Shown here: in pieces, positions 1 through 6,617 of the stretch
Numbering within the stretch: position 1 is the stretch's first letter
Layout of the letters: the number at the start of each line of letters is the position of its first letter
Assembly: GCA_018268695.1 (NCBI GenBank)
Contig: JAFDWD010000577.1
Coordinates: forward strand, 1 to 17,217
DNA from: Actinomycetota bacterium
Lineage (GTDB): Bacteria > Actinomycetota > Thermoleophilia > Solirubrobacterales > 70-9
Length of the DNA: 17,217 nucleotides
Direction: 5' to 3'
The notes under the pieces: generated by a model
What the model saw: the letters and a program-made list of their open reading frames with translations, nothing else
The model's database searches: none
Told to the model about the DNA's origin: nothing
Position numbers and translations under genes: made by a program

Positions 1-29
1 AGCAACGGCGGTGATGAAGAGGGTGGTTA

Positions 30-62
30 AAACGGGCGCGCCAAACGCGAATGCGCCCGTTT
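30..62 (-). terminator. Rho-independent terminator hairpin downstream of the tRNA-Ala locus
   Basis: The arms AAACGGGCGC (30-39) and GCGCCCGTTT (53-62) form a perfect 10-bp inverted repeat around a 13-nt loop. Read on the minus strand, the hairpin is followed by a T run (complement of 29-32). It lies 18 bases beyond the tRNA 3' fragment, so it is probably the original chromosomal terminator for the tRNA, separated from it by the insertion. Confidence 0.6.
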
Positions 63-74
63 GCAGGAGCTTCG

Positions 75-122
75 AGTCGATGGAGCTAGGCGGATTCGAA
101 CCGCCGACCTCCTGGGTGCGAT
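75..122. repeat. Left attachment repeat of the island
   Basis: These 48 bases are identical to 8073-8120. They cover the 3' half of tRNA-Ala, from the 5' edge of the anticodon loop through the T arm to the discriminator base, plus 6 bases beyond it. A crossover ending in the anticodon loop is a typical site for tyrosine recombinases that use tRNA genes. Outside the 48 bases the two copies stay alignable without gaps, at lower identity, down to the window start. Confidence 0.85.
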
Positions 123-129
123 ACAGGCG
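81..129 (-). pseudogene. Displaced 3' fragment of tRNA-Ala
   Basis: The minus strand carries the T arm, variable region and anticodon loop of tRNA-Ala, identical to the intact gene at 8079-8151 as far as position 122. A G-to-T change then breaks the anticodon stem, and similarity stops near 129. There is no D arm or 5' acceptor strand, so it cannot be a working tRNA. It is the chromosomal 3' end left behind when the island supplied its own copy. Confidence 0.85.
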
Positions 130-385
130 TTCATGATCTCCCTCTCTCTGGGAGTTTGGCTTTCTGATGCGGTGTGTCGCCCTACCCAGGAGGGCTCCTG
201 GAATCGCGGATAGGCGTGGATATGCACCGATGTGTGGGGATTTGGGCACTCAAACGCGTTAGTGCCCGACTGACGGGGGTGCGTTCAAACCAGTTGTCGA
301 GCGAACTATTTAAGTCCGCGCCGTATGTCCGAGGGTAAAAGAGGGGCGGCAATTTGGCGTCCAAGCTCAACGATTACGCCAAACG
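130..385. other. Non-coding left end of the island
   Basis: No convincing gene is seen here; the short open frames at 27-227 and 182-370 (minus) have no recognisable composition or homology. It holds the inverted repeat at 241-267 and must contain the promoter of the plus-strand operon. A weak candidate is TTCAAA, 17 bases, then TATTTA (about 285-313), which matches consensus poorly. Confidence 0.4.
241..267. repeat. Inverted repeat with GGGCACT/AGTGCCC arms, left end of island
   Basis: GGGCACT (244-250) is mirrored by AGTGCCC (261-267) around a 10-base centre that contains the 8-base palindrome AACGCGTT. The 10-mer TTTGGGCACT (241-250) recurs exactly at 7982-7991 inside the other end of the island. 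Similar motifs 119 bases inside the left repeat and 72 bases inside the right repeat suggest recombinase arm sites or another end-recognition signal. An operator for the downstream operon is the alternative. Confidence 0.5.
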
Positions 386-2554
386 ATGCCGATGACCCCC
401 CAGAGCATGACCTCAATCCTGCATCTATCGGATCTCCATCTCGGCCCTCCGGATAGCTGGCAACGGGTCGACGATGACAAGTACGACTCGTCCAAGATCG
501 ATTCGCGCACTCAGAAGACGATTCTCTCCCAAGCCATAGAGAAGCTCGTCGCCGAACGCGAGCGATTCGACCCGATCGCGGCCGTGGTGATCAGCGGTGA
601 CCTCGTCTTAGGGAAACATGCCGATCTGGGATTCGAGGAATTCACGGATTTCGTCAAACCACTTACCGATCTCGTTCGTCCTGATCGGGTGATCGTGGTG
701 CCGGGGAACCACGACGTGCCGAAGGAAGTACGGCCTTCGGAATCGGGTCGATACGACGCATTCCTCAAAGTCACTCGGCACCAGGGGTTCGTCACGCCCC
801 TCCTTGACGGCATCGACTTCAGCGAGAGCGGCACGCCGACCGTCGACCCTCAGGCAAGGCATCTCGCCAGCCACGAGGACGAGTTCGTCATCGTCCCGGT
901 CAATTCGAGTCACTTCTGTTGGGGACTCCATCCACTGGAAGACGAAGCTGTGGAACGGGCGCTACGGCGCGCCAAGAAGAATGACAAGAAGGCCGTCGAA
1001 CGGCTCCTCCACCACGACATCCCACGCATCTCAAATGCCCAGATGCGGGCGATTCACCAATTCGCTCGAGTGCGAGATCCCGATCTCCTAGAGCCCCACG
1101 AAAAGGATGGGCGACTGCGGATTGCGGTCCTCCACCACCACCTGCTCCCAGTCAGCTCTCGGGAGGAGTTCACGAGTTTCGAGAGCCTGACCAACCTGGG
1201 AGCCGTTCGGCTTTTTCTGGCCCAGATGGAGATAGACCTCGTGCTTCATGGACACAAGCATGAAACGGCCCTCTACTGGGACTACGTTGCGAACGAACAG
1301 GGCCTCGACGCCAAGCCCCACCGCATGCTTGTCTCAGCAGCACCCGGCGACTTCCGTCCTCGCCGACCTGCGCTTCGTGTAATTCGCGTCGAGGGCACTC
1401 CGTTGGCCCGTGAAGTTGTGATTGAGGACATCATGGGGCCGAGTGCCGTCGTCGGTGCACTCGACACCGATAGGAAGCGCGCCCGCATCTGGCGAGACAC
1501 TGATCCCGATCGAGTAGGTGACGCGACCGTCGTCCGCGATCAGACTCGCGACGGTGTCTACGAGAAGCTGCTCTCGCTCTTCGCCGATAGGGCCATCGGA
1601 AATCCCCTGCGGGATCTTGTTTGCGAGATCGAAGAGGCCGTCGACATCGAGTCTCTCATGAAGCCTCCGAATGCCTATCCGGTGATGAAGCGCGTCGCCG
1701 ACCCGGAGAAGTGGATGGAGGACCTCGTCAACTGGTGGCAGCTAAAAGACCCACAGCTGCTCTCGCAGGTCACCTTCAATCACGGTAATCGCATCTACAG
1801 CCGCTTTGGCGACCAGGTTCAGAAAGCCGCCGCCGCACTCGCCACCGCCGACGGATCCCCCACCTCCAGCACCAGGGCGTTCATATCGCTTGTGGATCCA
1901 CGGTCGGACGGCGGTCGGACCGGGGAGTTCCCGTCCTTCGTATCGGTGCACCTCCAGCTCGTGAATGATTCCAGCACGCAGCGTCTCGACTGCACTGGCT
2001 ATTTCCGAAAACAAGAGATGCGGTACTGGTGGCCGATCAACGTCGCGGAACTTGCCTTGGTCCGTGAAGCGGTCGAACGGGAGATTCGTAAGCGTGGCTT
2101 GATCACCCGACAAGGTCGATTGCGCACTATTAGCTCATACGCGGCCGCCGGAAGACATCTCCCGACGGTCGCGCTTGCGTCCATCGATCGAGCCGTCGAC
2201 CAGCATCCCAAGGATCTCTGGGAAATGGCGCACGGCGTCGCCAGACAGGGGGAGGGCGATTCAGCAGCCGTTCGCCAGACTTGGGAGAGATATCTCGATG
2301 ATCTAGACCCACCCGACGAACCAGAGCCTGTGATCCAGCTTTCCTATCAAGGCCTGCGCCGGGTCTATGAGATGCTCGGTTGGCTAGGTGGCGCGGAATC
2401 CGAGGCTGGTAAGGCACTCGACCGCCTGGCTCATTTCTACGCCCAGCTCGTCGAGCAACGATCTGCCTCAGGCGAGCAGGTGGGCGCAAATGCCACGACC
2501 TACCTAGGGGAGTTGAGGGAGGCGCTCGACAAGATCCTTGGGCAGGCGGAGTAG
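386..2554 (+). CDS. Calcineurin-like metallophosphoesterase fused to a thymidylate-synthase-like domain
   Basis: The protein has 722 residues. The N-terminal half is a complete calcineurin-like phosphoesterase: DLHLG (from D16), SGDLV (around D72), GNHD (107-110), a HHH motif and HGHKH (288-292), which would bind two metal ions and hydrolyse a phosphodi- or monoester. At about residues 400-575 I see a TS-like fold: RAFISLVDPRSD, then FPSFVSVHLQL, then a segment around YFRKQE followed by WPINVAEL. This aligns with the TS core from the Pro-Cys motif to the pyrimidine-binding Asn. Ser517 replaces the catalytic Cys, so methyl transfer is unlikely and nucleotide binding more likely. The C-terminal 140 residues are helical and unrecognised. 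ATGs at 386, 392 and 407 are all possible starts; none has a good ribosome site. The next gene begins 33 bases downstream. The phosphoesterase call is firm; the TS-like call is my reading of motifs. Confidence 0.85.
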   Translation: MPMTPQSMTSILHLSDLHLGPPDSWQRVDDDKYDSSKIDSRTQKTILSQAIEKLVAERERFDPIAAVVISGDLVLGKHADLGFEEFTDFVKPLTDLVRPDRVIVVPGNHDVPKEVRPSESGRYDAFLKVTRHQGFVTPLLDGIDFSESGTPTVDPQARHLASHEDEFVIVPVNSSHFCWGLHPLEDEAVERALRRAKKNDKKAVERLLHHDIPRISNAQMRAIHQFARVRDPDLLEPHEKDGRLRIAVLHHHLLPVSSREEFTSFESLTNLGAVRLFLAQMEIDLVLHGHKHETALYWDYVANEQGLDAKPHRMLVSAAPGDFRPRRPALRVIRVEGTPLAREVVIEDIMGPSAVVGALDTDRKRARIWRDTDPDRVGDATVVRDQTRDGVYEKLLSLFADRAIGNPLRDLVCEIEEAVDIESLMKPPNAYPVMKRVADPEKWMEDLVNWWQLKDPQLLSQVTFNHGNRIYSRFGDQVQKAAAALATADGSPTSSTRAFISLVDPRSDGGRTGEFPSFVSVHLQLVNDSSTQRLDCTGYFRKQEMRYWWPINVAELALVREAVEREIRKRGLITRQGRLRTISSYAAAGRHLPTVALASIDRAVDQHPKDLWEMAHGVARQGEGDSAAVRQTWERYLDDLDPPDEPEPVIQLSYQGLRRVYEMLGWLGGAESEAGKALDRLAHFYAQLVEQRSASGEQVGANATTYLGELREALDKILGQAE

Positions 2555-2587
2555 CGACCCGTCCTGTCCTCCTGGCATTCTCCGCTC

Positions 2588-3172
2588 ATGGAATCGTTAA
2601 TCCAAGCGAGACGGGAGCGATGGTCCAGAGACCTCGCCAAGCTCTCGGCCGCTGTCGCGAACTACTGCGATCACATCGAGCACAACGAGTTCGTCGAGCT
2701 CGACTGGATAACCAATTCAGGAAGACGTCTGCGAGAGATCGCCTGCGAGGTAGCCGCGGAGGAAGGTCTCGATCTTCAGGCTCTATACGCGGAACGTCTG
2801 CGTGCAATTGAGGCGCGGAATCCGCTTAGCACCGAGTCGACCCTGGATGGGGGCCAGGCTGTACTCGGTGCCCTGACCTGGCGAGACCTTCAACTCGCCC
2901 AGGTTGCGCATGACCGCTACTACCACTCGGATGTCAGCGGCCTCACGAAGGCGGATCAGCTTCGCCACTATGCCTTTCACGTCGCAAAGCTCGCTGGCTC
3001 CTACGCGGAAATGGCCGAGGGCTCTATCGACATTCGGGACTTTCGCTCCCGCCGGCTACCCGACACTCTCCTCTTCGGCCTGAAGCTCGCGACCGTCACC
3101 GGAAAGCGACTGCCGGAGACCCTGCTCGCCGAAGCGAGAGAGTCGGATCGACCAGCTCTTCACGCTGCGTAA
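2588..3172 (+). CDS. Small helical protein, possibly a degenerate MazG-like nucleotide pyrophosphohydrolase fold
   Basis: The protein has 194 residues, is predicted all-helical, and has no signal peptide or membrane segment. I do not recognise it with certainty. Residues 115-175 hold two helices, with HYAFHVAKLAGSYAE in the first and LPDTLLFGLKLA in the second. They resemble the paired helices of MazG/all-alpha NTP pyrophosphohydrolases (EExxE, then ExxD), but most metal-binding acidic residues are replaced, so activity is doubtful. It sits 33 bases after the phosphoesterase/TS-like gene on the same strand and is probably co-transcribed with it. Its last 77 bases overlap the 3' end of the convergent gene at 3096-4118. 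The ATG at 2588 lacks a clear Shine-Dalgarno sequence. The ORF is likely real from its codon use; the fold assignment is inference. Confidence 0.6.
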   Translation: MESLIQARRERWSRDLAKLSAAVANYCDHIEHNEFVELDWITNSGRRLREIACEVAAEEGLDLQALYAERLRAIEARNPLSTESTLDGGQAVLGALTWRDLQLAQVAHDRYYHSDVSGLTKADQLRHYAFHVAKLAGSYAEMAEGSIDIRDFRSRRLPDTLLFGLKLATVTGKRLPETLLAEARESDRPALHAA

Positions 3173-4118
3173 GCACAGGCCCGCCTAGTCCCCACTTCGG
3201 CGGCAGGCATACCGAAGGGAGAGGTCCGCTCGGGACAAATCGCGCCTTGATGCGAGTCCGGTTGCTCTTTAGGGCGGGGAACGCTTCGCGTGAGTACTTG
3301 TCGGTCTCGCAGAACAGGTTCTGACAGTCAATCGCCTTCAACGGTCTCCCAAAGAGGCCATGGAAATCGATACCTAGACGAGCGAATTCGTCCTCTTGGC
3401 GCTCGACCATTCGCATGATCAACTCCTCGGGTGTGCGGCTCCCAGGATCGCTGAAGACCTTCGCAATCCCGCGGAGAGCCCCAGGGCCTGGAACAGTGAA
3501 TTCGTCTTCGTCGAAATCAAGATGGTCCGAGTAGTTGAGATCGATGGCGATCTGATAGCCGAGGAACGGGCCAATCATCGGAAAGGCAACCAACGCTTTG
3601 TAGACCTCTTCAAGCGACGCTGCTCGGGCCAAAGCGCGACCGAGTCCGCCGTTTCGAAACATCTGTGAGACCAATGCCAGATGGTTTCGATGCTTTGCGG
3701 CATGACCAAAGACACTGGGCGCGGCAAGGATGAAGGCGGACGTATAGATCGGCTGGCGGGAGCGAAGCTCTTCGAGCTCGTCTCCAAGCCTCTCGATATC
3801 GAGCGTTGAAAGCGTCAGCCCTCCGGTTGCCCCTTCGAGGGTCTCCCAGGTCGTCTCCTTCGAAAAGAGCCGGAAAAGAACAATTCTCATGAAGCAGTCT
3901 TCGGCGTTCATGTCCAAAGCCTGGTCGCCATAGATCACCTCACGGACCAAGTACTGCGAGACACGATCCAGCACCCGGTAGGCATTGCAGAACTTGAAAG
4001 TGGCGAGGATCGGATCTGCGCTCCACGGAGCATCGGTCCCCTGCAGCCTGTCTTCGAAAATTCGATGGCGCTCGGCCGCGAACCGCCAATAGGCGTCATG
4101 AACTTCTGGTCGTACCAC
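3096..4118 (-). CDS. 5-hmdU DNA kinase helical-domain / aGPT-pyrophosphorylase-like DNA hypermodification protein
   Basis: The protein is 340 residues from the GTG at 4118, chosen because GGGAG sits 8 bases upstream; the frame stays open further into the protease gene but reads as shadow there. An in-frame GTG at 4127 is the alternative. Recognisable family blocks in order are HDAYWRFAAERHRIF, NAYRVLDRVSQYL, FRLFSKETTWETLE, a HRNHLAL stretch, GPFLGYQIAIDLNYS, a DEFTVPGPGA block and CQNLFCETDKYSRE (from C265). The tail has RTRIKARF and PPKWGL. The family (described for phage thymine hypermodification, with a DNA-glycosylase-like helical fold) acts with TS-type hydroxymethylases, and one TS-like gene is in this operon. 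No separate P-loop kinase domain is visible, so substrate and reaction are unknown. It follows the protease gene by about 50 bases as the last gene of the operon. The family call is from remembered conserved blocks. Confidence 0.65.
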   Translation of the reverse strand: MVRPEVHDAYWRFAAERHRIFEDRLQGTDAPWSADPILATFKFCNAYRVLDRVSQYLVREVIYGDQALDMNAEDCFMRIVLFRLFSKETTWETLEGATGGLTLSTLDIERLGDELEELRSRQPIYTSAFILAAPSVFGHAAKHRNHLALVSQMFRNGGLGRALARAASLEEVYKALVAFPMIGPFLGYQIAIDLNYSDHLDFDEDEFTVPGPGALRGIAKVFSDPGSRTPEELIMRMVERQEDEFARLGIDFHGLFGRPLKAIDCQNLFCETDKYSREAFPALKSNRTRIKARFVPSGPLPSVCLPPKWGLGGPVLTQREELVDPTLSLRRAGSPAVAFR

Positions 4119-4168
4119 CGGATCCACTCCCGAAGCATCGCATTCGCCGGCGACGACGGGGGCGCTCG

Positions 4169-4834
4169 TTATTCGTTGAGGGTCCGGACGATCCACGCTC
4201 CAACGGCCGCCTCCGCCAAGGCGGAGCTCTGGATTCGTGCATGCCCGTCCAGCCCCCAACCGCGGCCCCACGAGTTGCGAATCAGCAACGATTGGTCGTC
4301 CAGCCGAAATCCGACGACCGTCACCGCATGGAGGGCTCCCGGAAGTAGATCGAAGGGTGCCGGGCTGTCGATCTCCCCGTCGCGAGGCTTGAAAAAACTC
4401 CGCCATAGCGTCAGGCCGAGGATCACAGCCGTTCCTCTGCACAGCTGACCGCGAATCGACTCGAGCTCCGCCGGGATCTCCGAAAGAACCGCGCGTCGCA
4501 TCCGTTCCGGGTCGAGGGCGCTTGCTGGGGGTTTGTAAGTCGGAGAGCCTTGGTCGCGGTCGGGATCGTATGGCCAGAGGTCGCCCGCCGACTGACCCGG
4601 ATCCTCAAGTGCCTGGGAGACCGCAGTTGGACTCGCACCCTCGCCCCCGTCGGAGTCGATTTGCTTGCTACGCCAGTGGAGAAGCTCCTCGCCAAGTTGC
4701 TCCCCCGGAGAATCATTGTCGTTTCTGATCGCGACCTCGTGGGCAGCCGTAGTTGAGAACGCTAGGCACGTTCCGCGCTTCCCTTGGTCGCGAGCTGGCC
4801 CAAGGGTTGACGTTATGTCGACGCTTGAACTCAA
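4169..4834 (-). CDS. Papain-like (C1 family) cysteine protease, cytoplasmic, without propeptide
   Basis: The protein has 221 residues with the complete papain active site: oxyanion-hole Gln17 and catalytic Cys23 in DQGKRGTCLAF, His169 in LHAVTVVGF, and Asn187 in RNSWGRGWG. It begins almost directly at the mature domain, with neither signal peptide nor the inhibitory prodomain usual in papain-family zymogens. It would therefore be made active inside the cell unless inhibited in trans. The upstream gene ends in a chagasin-like domain, a class of inhibitors that block papain-type proteases, which is the obvious candidate partner. The start is a TTG overlapping the upstream stop (TTGA), a weak start that would keep output low and coupled to translation of the inhibitor. 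Such an arrangement resembles a toxin placed after its antitoxin. Confidence 0.85.
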   Translation of the reverse strand: MSSSVDITSTLGPARDQGKRGTCLAFSTTAAHEVAIRNDNDSPGEQLGEELLHWRSKQIDSDGGEGASPTAVSQALEDPGQSAGDLWPYDPDRDQGSPTYKPPASALDPERMRRAVLSEIPAELESIRGQLCRGTAVILGLTLWRSFFKPRDGEIDSPAPFDLLPGALHAVTVVGFRLDDQSLLIRNSWGRGWGLDGHARIQSSALAEAAVGAWIVRTLNE

Positions 4835-5841
4835 GCGGCGGCTAGGAGGCCCTCGCGCTGGGGTCCGGCGACCCCCGTGCCGGTCTCAGTGGCGTTGCGA
4901 CGGACGTCGATCGTGATCGGAATGCTGACTGCGTCTACGGTCGAGCCCTGATCCCACTGCCGGCTCAAATGCAGATCTAGAGGGCCCGCTCCCGGCGCAA
5001 CTGCTCGCCACCACAGATGGCGACACATCGACCCGCCTATCCTTTCCGCCCCTTCGGTCACCTCGAGCTCATCGGCGACTAGTTCTAGGCCCAGATGGTC
5101 GGTCTCGGGCGCGCTCCAGCGATAGCCGCTGCTGGGCACCTCGCCAAGCCGAACATGTAGCTCGTCCTCGATCCACATTCTTGGTTGGCGATCCCGGTAA
5201 CCGTCGGTTATCGCCCATACCGCAGCGCGGGAGTTCAGAGGTTTCGTGCCAGCTCCGAGCTCCACTTTGAGCTCCATCGGAGCCTGCCTGCGGAGCGCCG
5301 ATACCCGCTCCCGGGGGATCTTGTTGAGCTGATCCAACCGCGCAACAGTCGCCTGGTAGCTGGCTCCAATCTCGAGGGAGAGCTGATAAGCCTCTCGGGA
5401 GTCCAGCTGATCAGGGGTCTCCGGGAGCGACAGTCGATCGAGGGCGCGATTTACGAGCGCCAACGGCATCAGGAACTCCGCGGCGAAGGCCTGCGCCTGG
5501 ATCTCCTTTATCGGGATTCCGTCACTGGCGTAGAGCTCCGCATCTCCATCCTGAGAGAAGCTATGGCCGAGTACGAAGTGGCCGTACTCGTGGGCAGCGG
5601 TGAATCGCTGCAAGCTCGTCGGATGTCCGCTGTGTAGAGCGATACCCGCTACGTCGCCTGCGCGCTGGAAGAAACCGTAAAGGTTCTCCAGCTCGTCGAA
5701 TCGCAGCCAGATCTGATCGTCCTCGATTGCTGCGAAGACATCGACGGGCGCGTTCACATCGATACCGAGGCGAGCGACCTGTCGGTTCGCCGCCATAGTG
5801 CCCTCGATGGTGGCTTGGTGGCGCTGGCCCCAACTGCTCAC
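4831..5841 (-). CDS. ImmA/IrrE-family metallopeptidase fused to a chagasin-like (I42) cysteine-protease inhibitor
   Basis: The protein has 336 residues. Residues 30-185 form an M78 ImmA/IrrE peptidase: zinc motif HEYGH (84-88), third ligand probably Glu113 in the segment ending FAAEFLMP (119-126), and the usual helical tail. Relatives cleave XRE-type repressors on a stress signal. Residues 190-325 match chagasin-type inhibitors in their three binding loops: PSSGY (236-240, for NPTTGY), a GG loop (269-270) and RQW (294-296, for RPW), between beta-rich segments. Chagasins plug the active site of papain-type proteases, and such a protease is the next gene, overlapping by 4 bases. The XRE gene lies 2 bases upstream. 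I infer that the protein both senses or cleaves the repressor and restrains the protease. Fusion of these two domains is unusual to my knowledge. Confidence 0.82.
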   Translation of the reverse strand: MSSWGQRHQATIEGTMAANRQVARLGIDVNAPVDVFAAIEDDQIWLRFDELENLYGFFQRAGDVAGIALHSGHPTSLQRFTAAHEYGHFVLGHSFSQDGDAELYASDGIPIKEIQAQAFAAEFLMPLALVNRALDRLSLPETPDQLDSREAYQLSLEIGASYQATVARLDQLNKIPRERVSALRRQAPMELKVELGAGTKPLNSRAAVWAITDGYRDRQPRMWIEDELHVRLGEVPSSGYRWSAPETDHLGLELVADELEVTEGAERIGGSMCRHLWWRAVAPGAGPLDLHLSRQWDQGSTVDAVSIPITIDVRRNATETGTGVAGPQREGLLAAA

Positions 5842-5843
5842 AA

Positions 5844-6191
5844 TTACCCGTCCCTCGGTTTCGGCGGCTTGCCAGCCCCTCTCAGGAACTCCGCAAAGCG
5901 CAGGACCTGGACTCTGTCGCTCTCACTCAGATCTCGTGCGGCGCGAAACAATGCCCCGGTCGTTCCGTCCTCAGGAGGTTCGCAAACGTCGCCGAGCAGG
6001 TAGTCGTACGGTCGCCTGTACAGCTCGGCGAATCGCTGTAGCTCCTGCGTCGACACCTTTCGCTTGCCTGCCTCGATGTTGCTGATCGCGGGACGAGATA
6101 GCCCCATGTGCTCTGCAACCTCCTCCTGCGACAGTCCGAGGTATTCGCGTGAACTACGGAGCCGGATACCGAGGTCGACCGCTTCGCTCAT
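5844..6191 (-). CDS. XRE-family transcriptional regulator, ImmA partner type
   Basis: The protein has 115 residues. The N-terminal helix-turn-helix (about 8-65) carries the Cro/C1 pattern LSQEEVAEHMGLSRPAISNIE, followed by a helical tail (LFRAARDLSESDRVQVLRFAEFLRG) typical of XRE proteins encoded beside ImmA/IrrE peptidases. Its ATG overlaps the stop of the AcpS-like gene (ATGA) and it ends 2 bases before the metallopeptidase, so the three are translationally coupled. The likely target is the palindrome at 7761-7777 at the head of the same operon, giving autorepression relieved by cleavage. That circuit follows the known ImmA/ImmR and IrrE/DdrO pairs; for this protein it is inference. Confidence 0.9.
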   Translation of the reverse strand: MSEAVDLGIRLRSSREYLGLSQEEVAEHMGLSRPAISNIEAGKRKVSTQELQRFAELYRRPYDYLLGDVCEPPEDGTTGALFRAARDLSESDRVQVLRFAEFLRGAGKPPKPRDG

Positions 6192-6589
6192 CGACTTGCC
6201 TCCTGGCGGGCCGTAGCGATCGCGAGTGCATAGTCCTGCTCATGCGAGAGGCTCAGCTCGAATGCGCGCAGAGACAGGCGGTCTGCTACTTCAGCGGCGC
6301 CGCCTGACAGCGATACCGTGGGCCTGCCTCCGGATTCGTTCAACACCTCGACGGCGCCGAGACCCACCCCTTCGATTCCGGTGCCGAGTACCTTCAGCAC
6401 CGCCTCCTTTCCCGCGAAGCGTGCTGCCAGACGCTCTGCATCGCCTCCGCAGGCGTCTAGCTCCGCGTCGGAGTAGACGCGTCTCAAGAACGGCTGGCCT
6501 CCGACCTCGAGACAGCGAGTCCAGGATGGCAGGTGGATTGCGTCGACCCCAACCCTCTGTCTGATGAGAGAGGTGATCATCGACTCCAT
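6188..6589 (-). CDS. AcpS-type 4'-phosphopantetheinyl transferase
   Basis: The protein is 133 residues from the ATG at 6589; a second in-frame ATG lies at 6580. The AcpS motifs are all present: GVDAI (Asp16), FAGKEAVLKVLGTG with Glu62 and Lys66, GRPTVSLSG, and the SLSHEQDYALAIA end. Family members move 4'-phosphopantetheine from CoA to a serine on a carrier protein, with Mg2+ bound by the Asp and Glu. Nothing on the island is a convincing carrier protein, so its substrate is open: the host ACP, an unrecognised island protein, or another acceptor. The frame stays open to 6724, but that stretch overlaps the TS-like gene and lacks family motifs. It begins 28 bases after the TS-like stop and overlaps the XRE start by 4 bases, firmly inside this operon. 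Neither start has a convincing Shine-Dalgarno sequence. Confidence 0.8.
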   Translation of the reverse strand: MESMITSLIRQRVGVDAIHLPSWTRCLEVGGQPFLRRVYSDAELDACGGDAERLAARFAGKEAVLKVLGTGIEGVGLGAVEVLNESGGRPTVSLSGGAAEVADRLSLRAFELSLSHEQDYALAIATARQEASR

Positions 6590-6617
6590 CGTTGCGCTGA
6601 GGGCATCGTTCCTCAAC

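Noticed and set aside
81..129. Left tRNA-like sequence as a second working tRNA-Ala
   Set aside because: It lacks the 5' acceptor strand and D arm, and the anticodon stem is broken by a substitution.
205..243. Resemblance of this stretch to 8214-8252 upstream of the tRNA, as a sign that the whole tRNA locus was duplicated
   Set aside because: Only about 16 of 23 bases match in the best part, and the sequence between it and the tRNA fragment shows no similarity.
4119..4442. N-terminal extension of the hypermodification-like protein to 448 residues
   Set aside because: The extension overlaps the protease gene in another frame and has shadow-like composition. Family motifs begin only after 4118, where a GTG has a well-spaced GGGAG.
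6001..6025. TCGTAC/TGTACA half-sites inside the XRE gene, and TCGTACAGC near 7210, as further XRE operators
   Set aside because: They are not symmetric with each other, lie within coding sequence and are explained by codons.
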